A stretch of 64,000 nt of DNA from Arthrobacter pascens (GTDB lineage: Bacteria > Actinomycetota > Actinomycetes > Actinomycetales > Micrococcaceae). The stretch spans positions 4,650,001-4,714,000 of the forward strand of contig NZ_JAUSWY010000001.1 of NCBI RefSeq assembly GCF_030815585.1, read 5' to 3'. The position numbers and the translations under genes were made by a program. This document shows positions 25,215 through 32,486 of this stretch, in pieces (position 1 is the first letter of the stretch; each line of letters begins with the position of its first letter). The notes beneath the pieces were generated by a model. The model was given only the letters and a program-made list of their open reading frames with translations. It was not told where the DNA came from and ran no database searches.

Positions 25215-26210
25215 ATGAACAAGTCCACTTTCGACCGGCGCAGTTTCCTCACCCTGTCCGGTCTGGCCCTGGGCGTCGTAGCCATTGCCGGCTGTGAAGC
25301 GCCCGCGGGAACCCCCGGAGCATCCGCCCCAGGGGGAGCGAAACAATACATCGCCATCGTCTCCAAAGGCTTCCAGCACCAGTTCTGGCAGGCCGTGAAG
25401 CAGGGCGCCGACAAGGCAGCGAAGGAGTTCGACGTCGAAGTCAGCTTCGAAGGCCCCAACACCGAAAAGGACGTGGATCAGCAGATCCAGATGCTCACTA
25501 CCGCGCTGGGCAAGTCGCCGGCCGCGATTGGTTTCGCCGCCCTGGACTCACAGGCGGCCACCCCTTTGCTTGAGCAGGCCAAGAGCAAGAACATCCCGGT
25601 CATCGCCTTCGACTCCGGTGTTGACTCGGATATCCCTGTGACCACTGCCTCCACGGACAACAAGGCTGCCGCGGCGGAGGCCGCCAAACATCTCGCCGAG
25701 CTCATTGGCGGTTCAGGTGACATCGCGATCATCGGCCACGACCAGACCTCCAAATCCGGTACGGACCGCCGCGACGGTTTCAAGGAATACATCGAAAAGA
25801 ACCACCCGAACGTCAAAATCGTGGCCATCCAGTACGCCGGCGGCGATCAGCTCCTCTCAGCTGATGCGGCCAAGGCCATCGTGACGGCCAACCCCAACCT
25901 CAAGGGCATGTACGGCACCAACGAGGGGTCGGCTATCGGCGTCGTCAAGGCTGTTGAAGAACTGGGTCTCAAGGGAAAGCTGACCATCGTCGGCTTCGAC
26001 TCCGGCAAGGCACAGATCGATGCCATCAGGTCCGGCCTGATGGCCGGAGCCGTCACCCAAAACCCGGTGGGAATTGGCTACGAAACAGTCAAGGCTGCCG
26101 TGGCCGCCATCAAGGGCGACAAGGTGGAGAAGGTGGTGGACACCGGTTTCTACTGGTACGACGCCAAGAATATCGATTCGGACGAGATCAAGCCCAACCT
26201 CTACCAGTAG
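25215..26210 (+). CDS. Sugar ABC transporter substrate-binding lipoprotein
   Basis: 331 residues from ATG 25215; an upstream in-frame start at 25158 would place extra sequence before the signal peptide. The N-terminus DRRSFLTLSGLALGVVAIAG with Cys about residue 26 reads as a twin-arginine-like lipoprotein signal. The mature part is a periplasmic-binding-protein type 1 fold: YIAIVSKGFQHQFWQAVKQG, the hinge regions and the C-terminal GAVTQNPVGIGYETV. It captures the sugar for the RbsA/RbsC pair. The 87-base gap before it is the only sizeable one in the operon. Confidence 0.92.
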   Translation: MNKSTFDRRSFLTLSGLALGVVAIAGCEAPAGTPGASAPGGAKQYIAIVSKGFQHQFWQAVKQGADKAAKEFDVEVSFEGPNTEKDVDQQIQMLTTALGKSPAAIGFAALDSQAATPLLEQAKSKNIPVIAFDSGVDSDIPVTTASTDNKAAAAEAAKHLAELIGGSGDIAIIGHDQTSKSGTDRRDGFKEYIEKNHPNVKIVAIQYAGGDQLLSADAAKAIVTANPNLKGMYGTNEGSAIGVVKAVEELGLKGKLTIVGFDSGKAQIDAIRSGLMAGAVTQNPVGIGYETVKAAVAAIKGDKVEKVVDTGFYWYDAKNIDSDEIKPNLYQ

Positions 26211-26232
26211 CCCTGGCTAAACCTGCTGCTGC

Positions 26233-26259
26233 GGCCGCCCATCTTTCGGAGGGGCGGCC
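26233..26259. terminator. Bidirectional hairpin between convergent genes
   Basis: GGCCGCCC (26233-26240) pairs with GGGCGGCC (26252-26259). It lies between the binding-protein stop and the GntR stop on the opposite strand, so it can terminate both transcripts. No long T-run follows on either side. Confidence 0.6.
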
Positions 26260-26292
26260 CCAGCGGTTGGTGGATTCGTGCGCGCGGCCCAG

Positions 26293-26964
26293 TTACAGCG
26301 CCTGCCTCAGCCACGTTTCCACACCGCTGATGTGGACAGTGACCAGAGCCCTCACCAGCTCGGCGTCACCACGCTCCAAGGCGTCAGCTATGGCCTTGTG
26401 CTCGGCCAAGGTGTGTGCCACGGCCTTCTCCTGGGTAAGTCCGCGCCAGATGCGGGCACGGACCGTACGGCTGGACAGCGCTTCGAGAAGGCTGCCCAGG
26501 TAGGCGTTACCTGCGGACCGGGTGATGATGCCGTGGAATTCGAGGTCGTGGGCCACGAGTTCCTCAACGTCGGTGTACTCGTCGATGCCGTCCATCGTGG
26601 CCCGCAGGCTGGTGAGCTCGTCCCCAGTAATCTTCCCGGCCGCCATGAACGCGGTGGCGGGCTCCAGGATGCGCCGGACTTCGAAGAGCTCGAGAATGGA
26701 CCTGTCCTGATGGAGTTCCACCACAAAGCCCACGGCCTCGTTGAGCAGCTTTGCGTCCAAGCTGGTGACATAGGTTCCGTCGCCCCGCCGGACGTCCAGC
26801 ACGCGGATCAGTTCGAGGGCCTTCACTGCCTCCCGCAGGGAGCTGCGGGACAGGCCGAGTCGCTCGCTGAGTTCCTTCTCCGGCGGAAGGCGGTCGCCGG
26901 CCTTGAGTTCGCCACGGATCAGCATGTCCTTGATCTTGCCGATCGCTTCGTCTGTAACAGCCAT
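26293..26964 (-). CDS. FadR-type GntR regulator of the fucose locus
   Basis: 223 residues from ATG 26964. N-terminal GntR winged helix (LPPEKELSERLGLSRSSLRE, then VLDVRRGDGTYV) and a C-terminal all-helical FCD domain with the metal-ligand pattern around VEELVAHDLEFHGIITRSAG and later His residues (AHTLAEHKAIADAL). FCD regulators bind sugar acids or carboxylates and release DNA. A near-perfect copy of the 15-bp operator stands 19 bases before its start, and others lie at the divergent fuconate/FAH promoter, so it is likely an autoregulated repressor released by a pathway intermediate. Confidence 0.9.
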   Translation of the reverse strand: MAVTDEAIGKIKDMLIRGELKAGDRLPPEKELSERLGLSRSSLREAVKALELIRVLDVRRGDGTYVTSLDAKLLNEAVGFVVELHQDRSILELFEVRRILEPATAFMAAGKITGDELTSLRATMDGIDEYTDVEELVAHDLEFHGIITRSAGNAYLGSLLEALSSRTVRARIWRGLTQEKAVAHTLAEHKAIADALERGDAELVRALVTVHISGVETWLRQAL

Positions 26965-26982
26965 TCCTCCATCTTAGCCGGG

Positions 26983-26997
26983 ATACATCCGATGTTT
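26983..26997. promoter_or_regulatory. FadR-type GntR operator before its own gene
   Basis: ATACATCCGATGTTT differs at one position from AAACATCCGATGTTT. It lies 19-33 bases upstream of the GntR start codon, where binding would block its promoter or early transcription. Same motif as 18837-18851, supporting autoregulation. Confidence 0.7.
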
Positions 26998-27010
26998 CCG
27001 AACGACAACG

Positions 27011-27056
27011 ACGGCGGCACCCAGGTTCCGCGCGAACAGAACCTGAGTGCCGCCGT
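27011..27056 (-). terminator. Terminator of the asparagine/aspartate operon
   Basis: Long inverted repeat: ACGGCGGCAC-(2)-AGGTT (27011-27027) against AACCT-(2)-GTGCCGCCGT (27040-27056), with two small mismatches and a 12-base loop. It lies 32 bases past the permease stop on the minus strand and separates that operon from the fucose GntR gene. Confidence 0.65.
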
Positions 27057-27087
27057 CGGGCGTTACTTCCGTTGGAGCGGCCGGGAG

Positions 27088-28644
27088 TTACGGGCGGCCG
27101 TCCTTGCCCGCGCCGGGAGCGGGCCGGTTGGCGACGAGCGGGTACGGGCCGGTGAAGCCGTCACGGATCGTGGCGAGTTCCAGGATCCGGTCCCGGCAGA
27201 GGCGCCAGCCGAGCATCAGGGCGGGAATCACCACCACCAGTGAAGCGATGGTCCAGGTACCCACGGGAGAGTCGAACGCCATCAGCACCAACACTGCTGC
27301 CAGGAACGCAAGGGTGATCCAGCCGGTGACGGGAGAGCCGGGCATCCGGAAGGCGGGGCGCAACAGTTCACCGCGCTTGGAGAGCTTCACCAGCTGCATC
27401 TGGCACAGGACGATCATGGCCCACGTGCTGATGATGCCCAGCGAGGCAATGTTCAGGACAATCTCGAACGCTTCGGCCGGAACGAGTGCGTTCAGCACCA
27501 CGCCCAGTCCAGCCACAACTGCCGTCAGCGCGATGCCGCCGTAGGGGACTCCGGCCTTGTTCATGCGGCCGGCGAACTTCGGCGCCGAGCCGGTAACCGA
27601 CATGGAGCGCATGATGCGGCCAGTGGAGTAGAGCCCGGCATTCAGCGAGGACAGGGCCGCCGTGAGGACCACCAGGTTCATGATGGCATCCACACCTTCA
27701 ACCCCGATGGAGCCGAAGAACGTGACGAACGGGCTCTCGCCGGCCTTGTATGAGGTGTACGGGAGCAGCAGGGAGAGCAGGATCAGCGAACCGACGTAGA
27801 ACACCGCGATGCGGACGATGACCGTGTTGATGGCCTTCGGCATGATCTTCTCGGGGTTTTCCGTTTCGCCGGCCGCGGTACCAATGAGCTCGATCGAGGC
27901 GTAGGCGAACACCACACCCTGCATCACCACGATGGCGGGCAGCAGGCCGTTGGGGAAGAAGCCGCCGTTGTCTGCAATAAGCGAGAAGCCGACCTCCTGG
28001 CCCGCAACCGGGGTGCCGAAGATGACGAAGTAGATGCCAACGACCAGGAAGGTCACCAGCGCCACCACCTTGATCAGTGCGAACCAGAACTCCAGTTCGC
28101 CGAACACCTTGACGGAGACCAGGTTCAGGCCGAGCACCAGGATGAGCGCGGCCAGCGCCCAGATCCACTGGTCAACGCCGGCGATGGGCGCCCAGTACTT
28201 CTTGAAGAAGTTCATGTAAAGCGCGACGGCGGTGATGTCCACGATCGCCGTCATCGCCCAGTTGAGCCAGTAAAGCCAGCCGGTGACGAACGCAGCCTTC
28301 TCACCGAAGAATTCGCGGGCGTAGGAGACAAACGAGCCGGACGACGGGCGGTGCATGACCAGTTCCCCGAGGGCGCGGAGGATCATGAAGGCGAAGAAGC
28401 CGCAGACTGCATAGCTAAGGATCAGGGCGGGGCCGGCGGTAGCGAGCCGGCCGCCGGCGCCCATGAACAGGCCGGTGCCGATGGCGCCGCCGATGGCGAT
28501 CATCTGAACCTGGCGGGGCTTGAGGCCCTTGTGGTAGCCCTCGTCCTCCTGGTGCAGGGTTGCTTCGGAGGCGTGGGCGTGCGCTGGAATGGTGTGGTCG
28601 GAGATGGGCGCCTTTTGCTGGGCGTCCACTGGGGGCTGTGTCAC
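27088..28644 (-). CDS. Amino-acid permease (APC family), probable asparagine/aspartate uptake
   Basis: 518 residues. Typical AAT-type APC permease: [20 protein letters not shown] at the first membrane segment, [20 protein letters not shown], and twelve hydrophobic segments, ending in a short charged tail. The family includes AnsP asparagine and GABA/proline permeases. It is the last gene of a minus-strand run: regulator, asparaginase, aspartate ammonia-lyase, permease. That context makes L-asparagine or aspartate the probable substrate. The gap to the lyase gene is 52 bases. Confidence 0.88.
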   Translation of the reverse strand: MTQPPVDAQQKAPISDHTIPAHAHASEATLHQEDEGYHKGLKPRQVQMIAIGGAIGTGLFMGAGGRLATAGPALILSYAVCGFFAFMILRALGELVMHRPSSGSFVSYAREFFGEKAAFVTGWLYWLNWAMTAIVDITAVALYMNFFKKYWAPIAGVDQWIWALAALILVLGLNLVSVKVFGELEFWFALIKVVALVTFLVVGIYFVIFGTPVAGQEVGFSLIADNGGFFPNGLLPAIVVMQGVVFAYASIELIGTAAGETENPEKIMPKAINTVIVRIAVFYVGSLILLSLLLPYTSYKAGESPFVTFFGSIGVEGVDAIMNLVVLTAALSSLNAGLYSTGRIMRSMSVTGSAPKFAGRMNKAGVPYGGIALTAVVAGLGVVLNALVPAEAFEIVLNIASLGIISTWAMIVLCQMQLVKLSKRGELLRPAFRMPGSPVTGWITLAFLAAVLVLMAFDSPVGTWTIASLVVVIPALMLGWRLCRDRILELATIRDGFTGPYPLVANRPAPGAGKDGRP

Positions 28645-28696
28645 GGGGGAGTCCTTTGTCTCTTGGGATGGGGACTATCTGGTGGTGCGGTTGGGG

Positions 28697-30124
28697 TTAT
28701 TTGGTGAGGTTGGCGAGGCGTTCGGGGCTGAGGAGGTCCTGGAGTTGGGCGGCGGTGAGTAGTCCGTGTTCGAGGACGAGTTCGGCGACGCCTTTGCCGG
28801 TGGCGAGGGCTTCCTGGGCGATGGCGGTGGCGGTGGTGTAGCCGAGGTGGGGATTCAGGGCGGTGACCAGGCCGATTGATTGTTCCACGGTGAGCCGGAG
28901 GTGCTCGGTGTTGGCGGTGATGCCCCGGATGCAGCGTGCCGTAAGGGTGCGGCAGGCCGCTTCCAGGTGGGAGATGCTCTTGTGGAGGCTGTGGACGATG
29001 ATGGGTTCGAAGGCGTTGAGTTGGAGTTGTCCGGCTTCGGCGGCCATGGTGATGGTGACGTCGTTGCCGATGACTTCGTAGGCGACTTGGGAGACGACTT
29101 CGGGGATGACCGGGTTGATCTTGCCGGGCATGATGGAGGAGCCGGACTGGACGGCGGGCAGGTTGATTTCGCCGAATCCGGCGCGGGGGCCGGAGGAGAG
29201 GAGGCGGAGGTCGTTGCAGATTTTGGAGAGTTTCACGGCGACGCGTTTGAGTACTCCGGAGAGGTGGACGAAGGCGCCGACGTCCTGGGTGGCTTCGATG
29301 AGGTCGATGGCGGTGATCAGGGGCAGGCCGGTGACCTCGGCCAGGTGCCGGCAGGCTGCCTCGGCGTAACCGGTGGGGGCGTTCAGTCCGGTGCCGATGG
29401 CGGTGGCGCCGAGGTTGATTTCGTGGATGAGCAGTTCCGCCTCGGCCAGGCGCAGCCGGTCCTCGCCGATGGTGATGGCGTAGGTGCCGAATTCCTGGCC
29501 CAGCGTCATGGGGACGGCGTCTTGGAGCTGGGTGCGGCCCATTTTGACGACGGTGCGGAATTCCAGTGCTTTGGCGGCGAATGCCTCTTCGAGTTCGGCC
29601 AGTGCGTCCAGCAGTTCCCGGCCGGCGAAGATGGTGCCCAGTTTCACTGCGGTGGGGTAGACGTCGTTGGTGGATTGGGAGAGGTTGACGTGGTCGTTGG
29701 GGTGCAGGCGGGTGTAGTCGCCTTTGGGGTGGCCCAGGATTTGCAGGGCGCGGTTGGCGATGACCTCGTTGGCGTTCATGTTCGAGGAGGTTCCGGCGCC
29801 GCCTTGGATGACGTCGACGATGAACTGGTCGGCCAGTTGGCCGTTCATGACGTCGGTGCAGGCCTGTTCGATGGCGGTGGCGCGTTCGGCGTCGAGGAGG
29901 CCGAGTTCGTGGTTGGTGCGGGCGGCTGCGAGTTTCACCGCGGCCAGGCCGCGGACCAGGTGCATGTTGGAGGACAGGGGCTGTCCGGTGATGGGGAAGT
30001 TTTCCACGGCGCGCAGGGTGTGCACGCCCCAGTAGGCGTCGGCGGGGATCTCGCGGTCACCCAGCAGATCGTGCTCGGACCTGGTGTTCGCTGAGGTGTC
30101 AGGGGGTGTGTCGGTGGTGGTCAT
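28697..30124 (-). CDS. aspA: Aspartate ammonia-lyase
   Basis: 475 residues from ATG 30124, with a GAGGA box eight bases before it inside the asparaginase stop region; an in-frame start at 30145 would overlap the upstream gene and lacks a ribosome site. Fumarase/aspartase superfamily: EHDLLGDREIPADAYWGVHT, SNMNANEVIANRAL, TNDVYPTAVKLG, and the signature GSSIMPGKINPVIPEV whose loop carries the catalytic Ser. It deaminates aspartate to fumarate. In series with asparaginase, it takes asparagine to fumarate plus two ammonia. It is coupled closely (seven bases) to the asparaginase gene. Confidence 0.93.
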   Translation of the reverse strand: MTTTDTPPDTSANTRSEHDLLGDREIPADAYWGVHTLRAVENFPITGQPLSSNMHLVRGLAAVKLAAARTNHELGLLDAERATAIEQACTDVMNGQLADQFIVDVIQGGAGTSSNMNANEVIANRALQILGHPKGDYTRLHPNDHVNLSQSTNDVYPTAVKLGTIFAGRELLDALAELEEAFAAKALEFRTVVKMGRTQLQDAVPMTLGQEFGTYAITIGEDRLRLAEAELLIHEINLGATAIGTGLNAPTGYAEAACRHLAEVTGLPLITAIDLIEATQDVGAFVHLSGVLKRVAVKLSKICNDLRLLSSGPRAGFGEINLPAVQSGSSIMPGKINPVIPEVVSQVAYEVIGNDVTITMAAEAGQLQLNAFEPIIVHSLHKSISHLEAACRTLTARCIRGITANTEHLRLTVEQSIGLVTALNPHLGYTTATAIAQEALATGKGVAELVLEHGLLTAAQLQDLLSPERLANLTK

Positions 30125-30131
30125 GGGGTCC

Positions 30132-31250
30132 TCACAAGACTTCATTGACGGGCGTGGACAGAAAATCGGTGGCCTGCAGCAGGCCTACTTGATGGCCACC
30201 GCCCAGGACGGGCACGGTGCCGATGCCGGCGAGCGGCGCAGTGTCCACACCCAGCGCCTCCAGGACCCGGACGGTGACGGGCATCCGGGCGCGGTCGCCG
30301 CCGTCGGAAATCTTCACCGCAACGGCGCGGCCGTCCGGCAGGCCCACCAGCTGCACACCCTCGAAGCCGTCCTTCGCCACCATTCCGGGGGCCAAGCGCA
30401 TCAGCTCGGTGACGTCCCGGCGTTCGCCGGCCACCATGTCCGGGTGCTGCTGCATGGCCAGGCCGACGGCGGCTTCCGCGGACAGCGGCGCGGGTCCGCC
30501 GTCGTCGGACGTGTTGGCAGCTGCGTTGCTGGACGCCGTGTTGCCGGATGCCGTGCTGCTGGCGGCGGCGATGCGTCCAAAGCCGCGGGCCATGCCCCGC
30601 AGGGTGTGGGCGAAGAGCGGAGTGCCGCAGCCGTCAGTACTCAAGCCCAGCGGCTCCTCGCCGGTCAGCTCGGTGACGGTGTTGGCCACGAGCTGCTGCA
30701 ACGGGTGGGACGGGTCCAGGTAGCCCTTGACCGGCCAGCCATTGATGACGCAGGTGGCGGCCATCGAGGCGTGCTTGCCGGAGCAGTTCTGCGTCAGCTG
30801 TGTGGCGTGCCCGCCCGAACGCAGCCATGCCTCGCGTTCGCTGACGCCGTAAGGCAGGTCGGTGCTGTTCCCCAGGTCGCTCGGAGAGAGGCCGTGAAGC
30901 TCAAGGATCCGCAGGGCGCCATTGCGGTGCCGGACTCCGCCGGAGTGGCTGGCCGCGGTCAGGGCCAACAATTCCGCAGGCAGCTCCAGACCGGCGCGGA
31001 CCATGGCCACCGCCTGCAGCGGCTTGAGCGAGGAACGCGGGTAGAAGGGCGCCAGCGGGTCGCCGGCCGTCGCCAAGGTGGAGCCGTCCGCTGCCGTGGC
31101 GATCACCGAGCCGTAGTGGATGCTCTCCGGCAGGCCGTCGCGGGTGGCCACGGCGAGGGGTTCGTGCTGCGGGAGAGCGCGGGTGGTAACAGCTTCCGCT
31201 GCGGCGTCGCGGGCAGCTGTCCGGGCGGCGGGAAAGGCAGGGGTTCGCAT
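30132..31250 (-). CDS. L-asparaginase (Rhizobium-type asparaginase II family)
   Basis: 372 residues from ATG 31250. It matches the asparaginase_II family, unrelated to the E. coli amyloid-like fold: ESIHYGSVIATAADGS, FYPRSSLKPLQAVAMV, ASHSGGVRHRNGALRILEL, LTQNCSGKHASMAATC and STDGCGTPLFAHTL. The Ser-Leu-Lys segment and the metal-near Cys are conserved features of this group. A Ser/Ala/Asn-rich insert (about residues 240-262) is probably a flexible loop particular to this strain or genus. It hydrolyses asparagine to aspartate for the AspA enzyme encoded next. Confidence 0.9.
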   Translation of the reverse strand: MRTPAFPAARTAARDAAAEAVTTRALPQHEPLAVATRDGLPESIHYGSVIATAADGSTLATAGDPLAPFYPRSSLKPLQAVAMVRAGLELPAELLALTAASHSGGVRHRNGALRILELHGLSPSDLGNSTDLPYGVSEREAWLRSGGHATQLTQNCSGKHASMAATCVINGWPVKGYLDPSHPLQQLVANTVTELTGEEPLGLSTDGCGTPLFAHTLRGMARGFGRIAAASSTASGNTASSNAAANTSDDGGPAPLSAEAAVGLAMQQHPDMVAGERRDVTELMRLAPGMVAKDGFEGVQLVGLPDGRAVAVKISDGGDRARMPVTVRVLEALGVDTAPLAGIGTVPVLGGGHQVGLLQATDFLSTPVNEVL

Positions 31251-31268
31251 GGCGTCCTTGGGGTGACG

Positions 31269-32027
31269 TTACTTGTTGAGGATGGAATCGAGCGCAACGC
31301 CCACCGCGTGCAGGTGGGCGGCCATGGCCGCGCTGGCCCCTTCAGCGGAGCCGGCTTCGATGGCGTCGAGGATGTGCTGGTGTTCCACGTCCGAGGCATG
31401 TTGCCGGTCCGCCACCATGTTGAGCGTTTCGGACTGGTGGGCCAGGGCGTCCCGTATATCGGCAACCACGCTGGCGAAGACCTTGTTGCGGCTGGCGCGG
31501 GCGATGGCCGCGTGGAAGCTGGAGTCCAGGGCCACCCACGACTCGGGGTCGGTTTCCGTGGACATGGCGGCCGTGATGTGCCGAAGCGTCTCCAGTTCTT
31601 CTTCAGTGCGGCGCTCCGCGGCCAGTCCTGCCGCGGGTACCTCGATATGCGGCCGCGCTTCGGTGAGATCCCGGGCGGAGTACTGCCCGAGGGTGAGGTC
31701 GTTGGCTACCTTGTTGGCCACAACAAACGTGCCCTTGCCCGTTTTGGTGACAGTGAGGCCCAGGGCTGTGCAGGAACGGAGGGCTTCCCGGATGACCGAG
31801 CGGCTCACACCGTACTGCTGGGAGAGCGTGGCCTCGGAATTCAGTTTGCCGCCCACCGGAACCTTGCCGGACTCGACGTCGGTTCGGATCGCGTTGAACA
31901 CTGCCTCGGCGGCGCTTAGCCGGGCCAGAGGCAGGGCTGAGGCCTGGGCCGGTGGCGGCGTTACCGGCGGATACGCGGTTGCGGACTCTGCAGGCTGTCC
32001 TGCTGTCCTGCTGTCTGACAGGTTCAC
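31269..32027 (-). CDS. FadR-type GntR regulator of the asparagine operon
   Basis: 252 residues from GTG 32027 (VNLSDSRTAGQPAES). The frame stays open to 32558 but that part lies over hipBA. A Pro/Ala linker (about 15-30) precedes the GntR helix-turn-helix (LNSEATLSQQYGVSRSVIRE, LTVTKTGKGTFVVANK) and a C-terminal FCD domain (SWVALDSSFHAAIARASRNK, DVEHQHILDAIEAG). It is first in a minus-strand operon, 18 bases before the asparaginase gene, so it likely controls asparagine use. The promoter places the transcript start at or next to the GTG, suggesting a leaderless mRNA. Confidence 0.85.
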   Translation of the reverse strand: MNLSDSRTAGQPAESATAYPPVTPPPAQASALPLARLSAAEAVFNAIRTDVESGKVPVGGKLNSEATLSQQYGVSRSVIREALRSCTALGLTVTKTGKGTFVVANKVANDLTLGQYSARDLTEARPHIEVPAAGLAAERRTEEELETLRHITAAMSTETDPESWVALDSSFHAAIARASRNKVFASVVADIRDALAHQSETLNMVADRQHASDVEHQHILDAIEAGSAEGASAAMAAHLHAVGVALDSILNK

Positions 32028-32030
32028 GCT

Positions 32031-32061
32031 TAAAATATGGCACGGGTCACACAAAGTGTCA
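32031..32061 (-). promoter_or_regulatory. Promoter of the asparagine operon, likely leaderless
   Basis: On the minus strand TTGACA is followed after about 19 bases by TATTTT and then AAGCGTGAAC, where GTG is the regulator start. A start site six or seven bases after the -10 falls on or beside the GTG, leaving no room for a ribosome site. Leaderless mRNAs are common in actinobacteria. Confidence 0.5.
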
Positions 32062-32075
32062 ATGTTTGTACCGAA
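32062..32075. promoter_or_regulatory. Half-site copy of the CGTACCG motif
   Basis: ATGTTTGTACCGAAC shares GTTyGTACCGAA with the palindromic site at 32120-32135. It lies just upstream of the -35 of the asparagine operon promoter, so a protein bound here could affect both that promoter and the divergent hipBA genes. Confidence 0.4.
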
Positions 32076-32119
32076 CAAGACGGTGACCCGGCGAACCCGC
32101 CGACTGCAAGGAAGGCTGG

Positions 32120-32135
32120 CGGTACGTTCGTACCG
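32120..32135. promoter_or_regulatory. Palindromic operator in the hipBA/asparagine intergenic region
   Basis: CGGTACG-TT-CGTACCG is a perfect 7-2-7 inverted repeat. A second, imperfect copy lies at 32192-32207 next to the hipB ribosome site. HipB antitoxins bind spaced palindromes in their own promoter, so autoregulation by HipB is the first guess. The GntR protein encoded on the other side is the alternative. Confidence 0.6.
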
Positions 32136-32191
32136 AAGGTGGATCTTTCGTCCCGCATACCTTGCGCCATATACTGATTGAAAGGGCCAAT

Positions 32192-32207
32192 CGGTACGTT
32201 CGTTCCT
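32192..32207. promoter_or_regulatory. Second, imperfect operator copy before hipB
   Basis: CGGTACGTTCGTTCCT keeps the left arm and spacer of the 32120 palindrome but has two changes in the right arm. It follows a possible -10 TATACT (32170-32175) and precedes the hipB ribosome site, so a bound repressor would sit at the start of the transcript. Confidence 0.5.
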
Positions 32208-32219
32208 ATAAGGAGACCA

Positions 32220-32486
32220 ATGCTGGACTCTTTCTCCGGCGCGGTGGCGGCAGAGGTCCGCGCCCGACGCGTGCGCCTGGGCCTGACCCAGCAGGAGCTC
32301 GCGGACATGGCCGGTGTCTCCGAACGCTTTGTCCGCTTCGTGGAGCAGGGCAAGCCGAGCGTCCAGCTGGATTCCCTGACGGCCATCCTGGAAACCCTGG
32401 GGCTTGAGCTCCGTCTGGCCACCAGGACCAGCCAGGCCGCCCACGCGCTTACCGGGCAAAGCGGTGACCAGGAAGCCCCGCGGTGA
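32220..32486 (+). CDS. hipB: HipB-like antitoxin, XRE-family
   Basis: 88 residues from ATG 32220 behind an AAGGAG box (32211-32216); an upstream in-frame ATG at 32178 is less likely because it lies on the operator. Cro/C1-type helix-turn-helix: VRARRVRLGLTQQELADMAG followed by VSERFVRFVEQGKPSVQLD. It would bind and neutralise HipA and repress the operon through the palindromes upstream. Its stop overlaps the hipA start as GTGA. Confidence 0.9.
   Translation: MLDSFSGAVAAEVRARRVRLGLTQQELADMAGVSERFVRFVEQGKPSVQLDSLTAILETLGLELRLATRTSQAAHALTGQSGDQEAPR

Noticed and set aside
28880..31919. Two long plus-strand frames (404 and 611 residues) through aspA, asparaginase and the GntR gene
   Set aside because: Very Gly/Val/Asp- or Gly/Arg-rich without domains, exactly antisense to well-supported genes.
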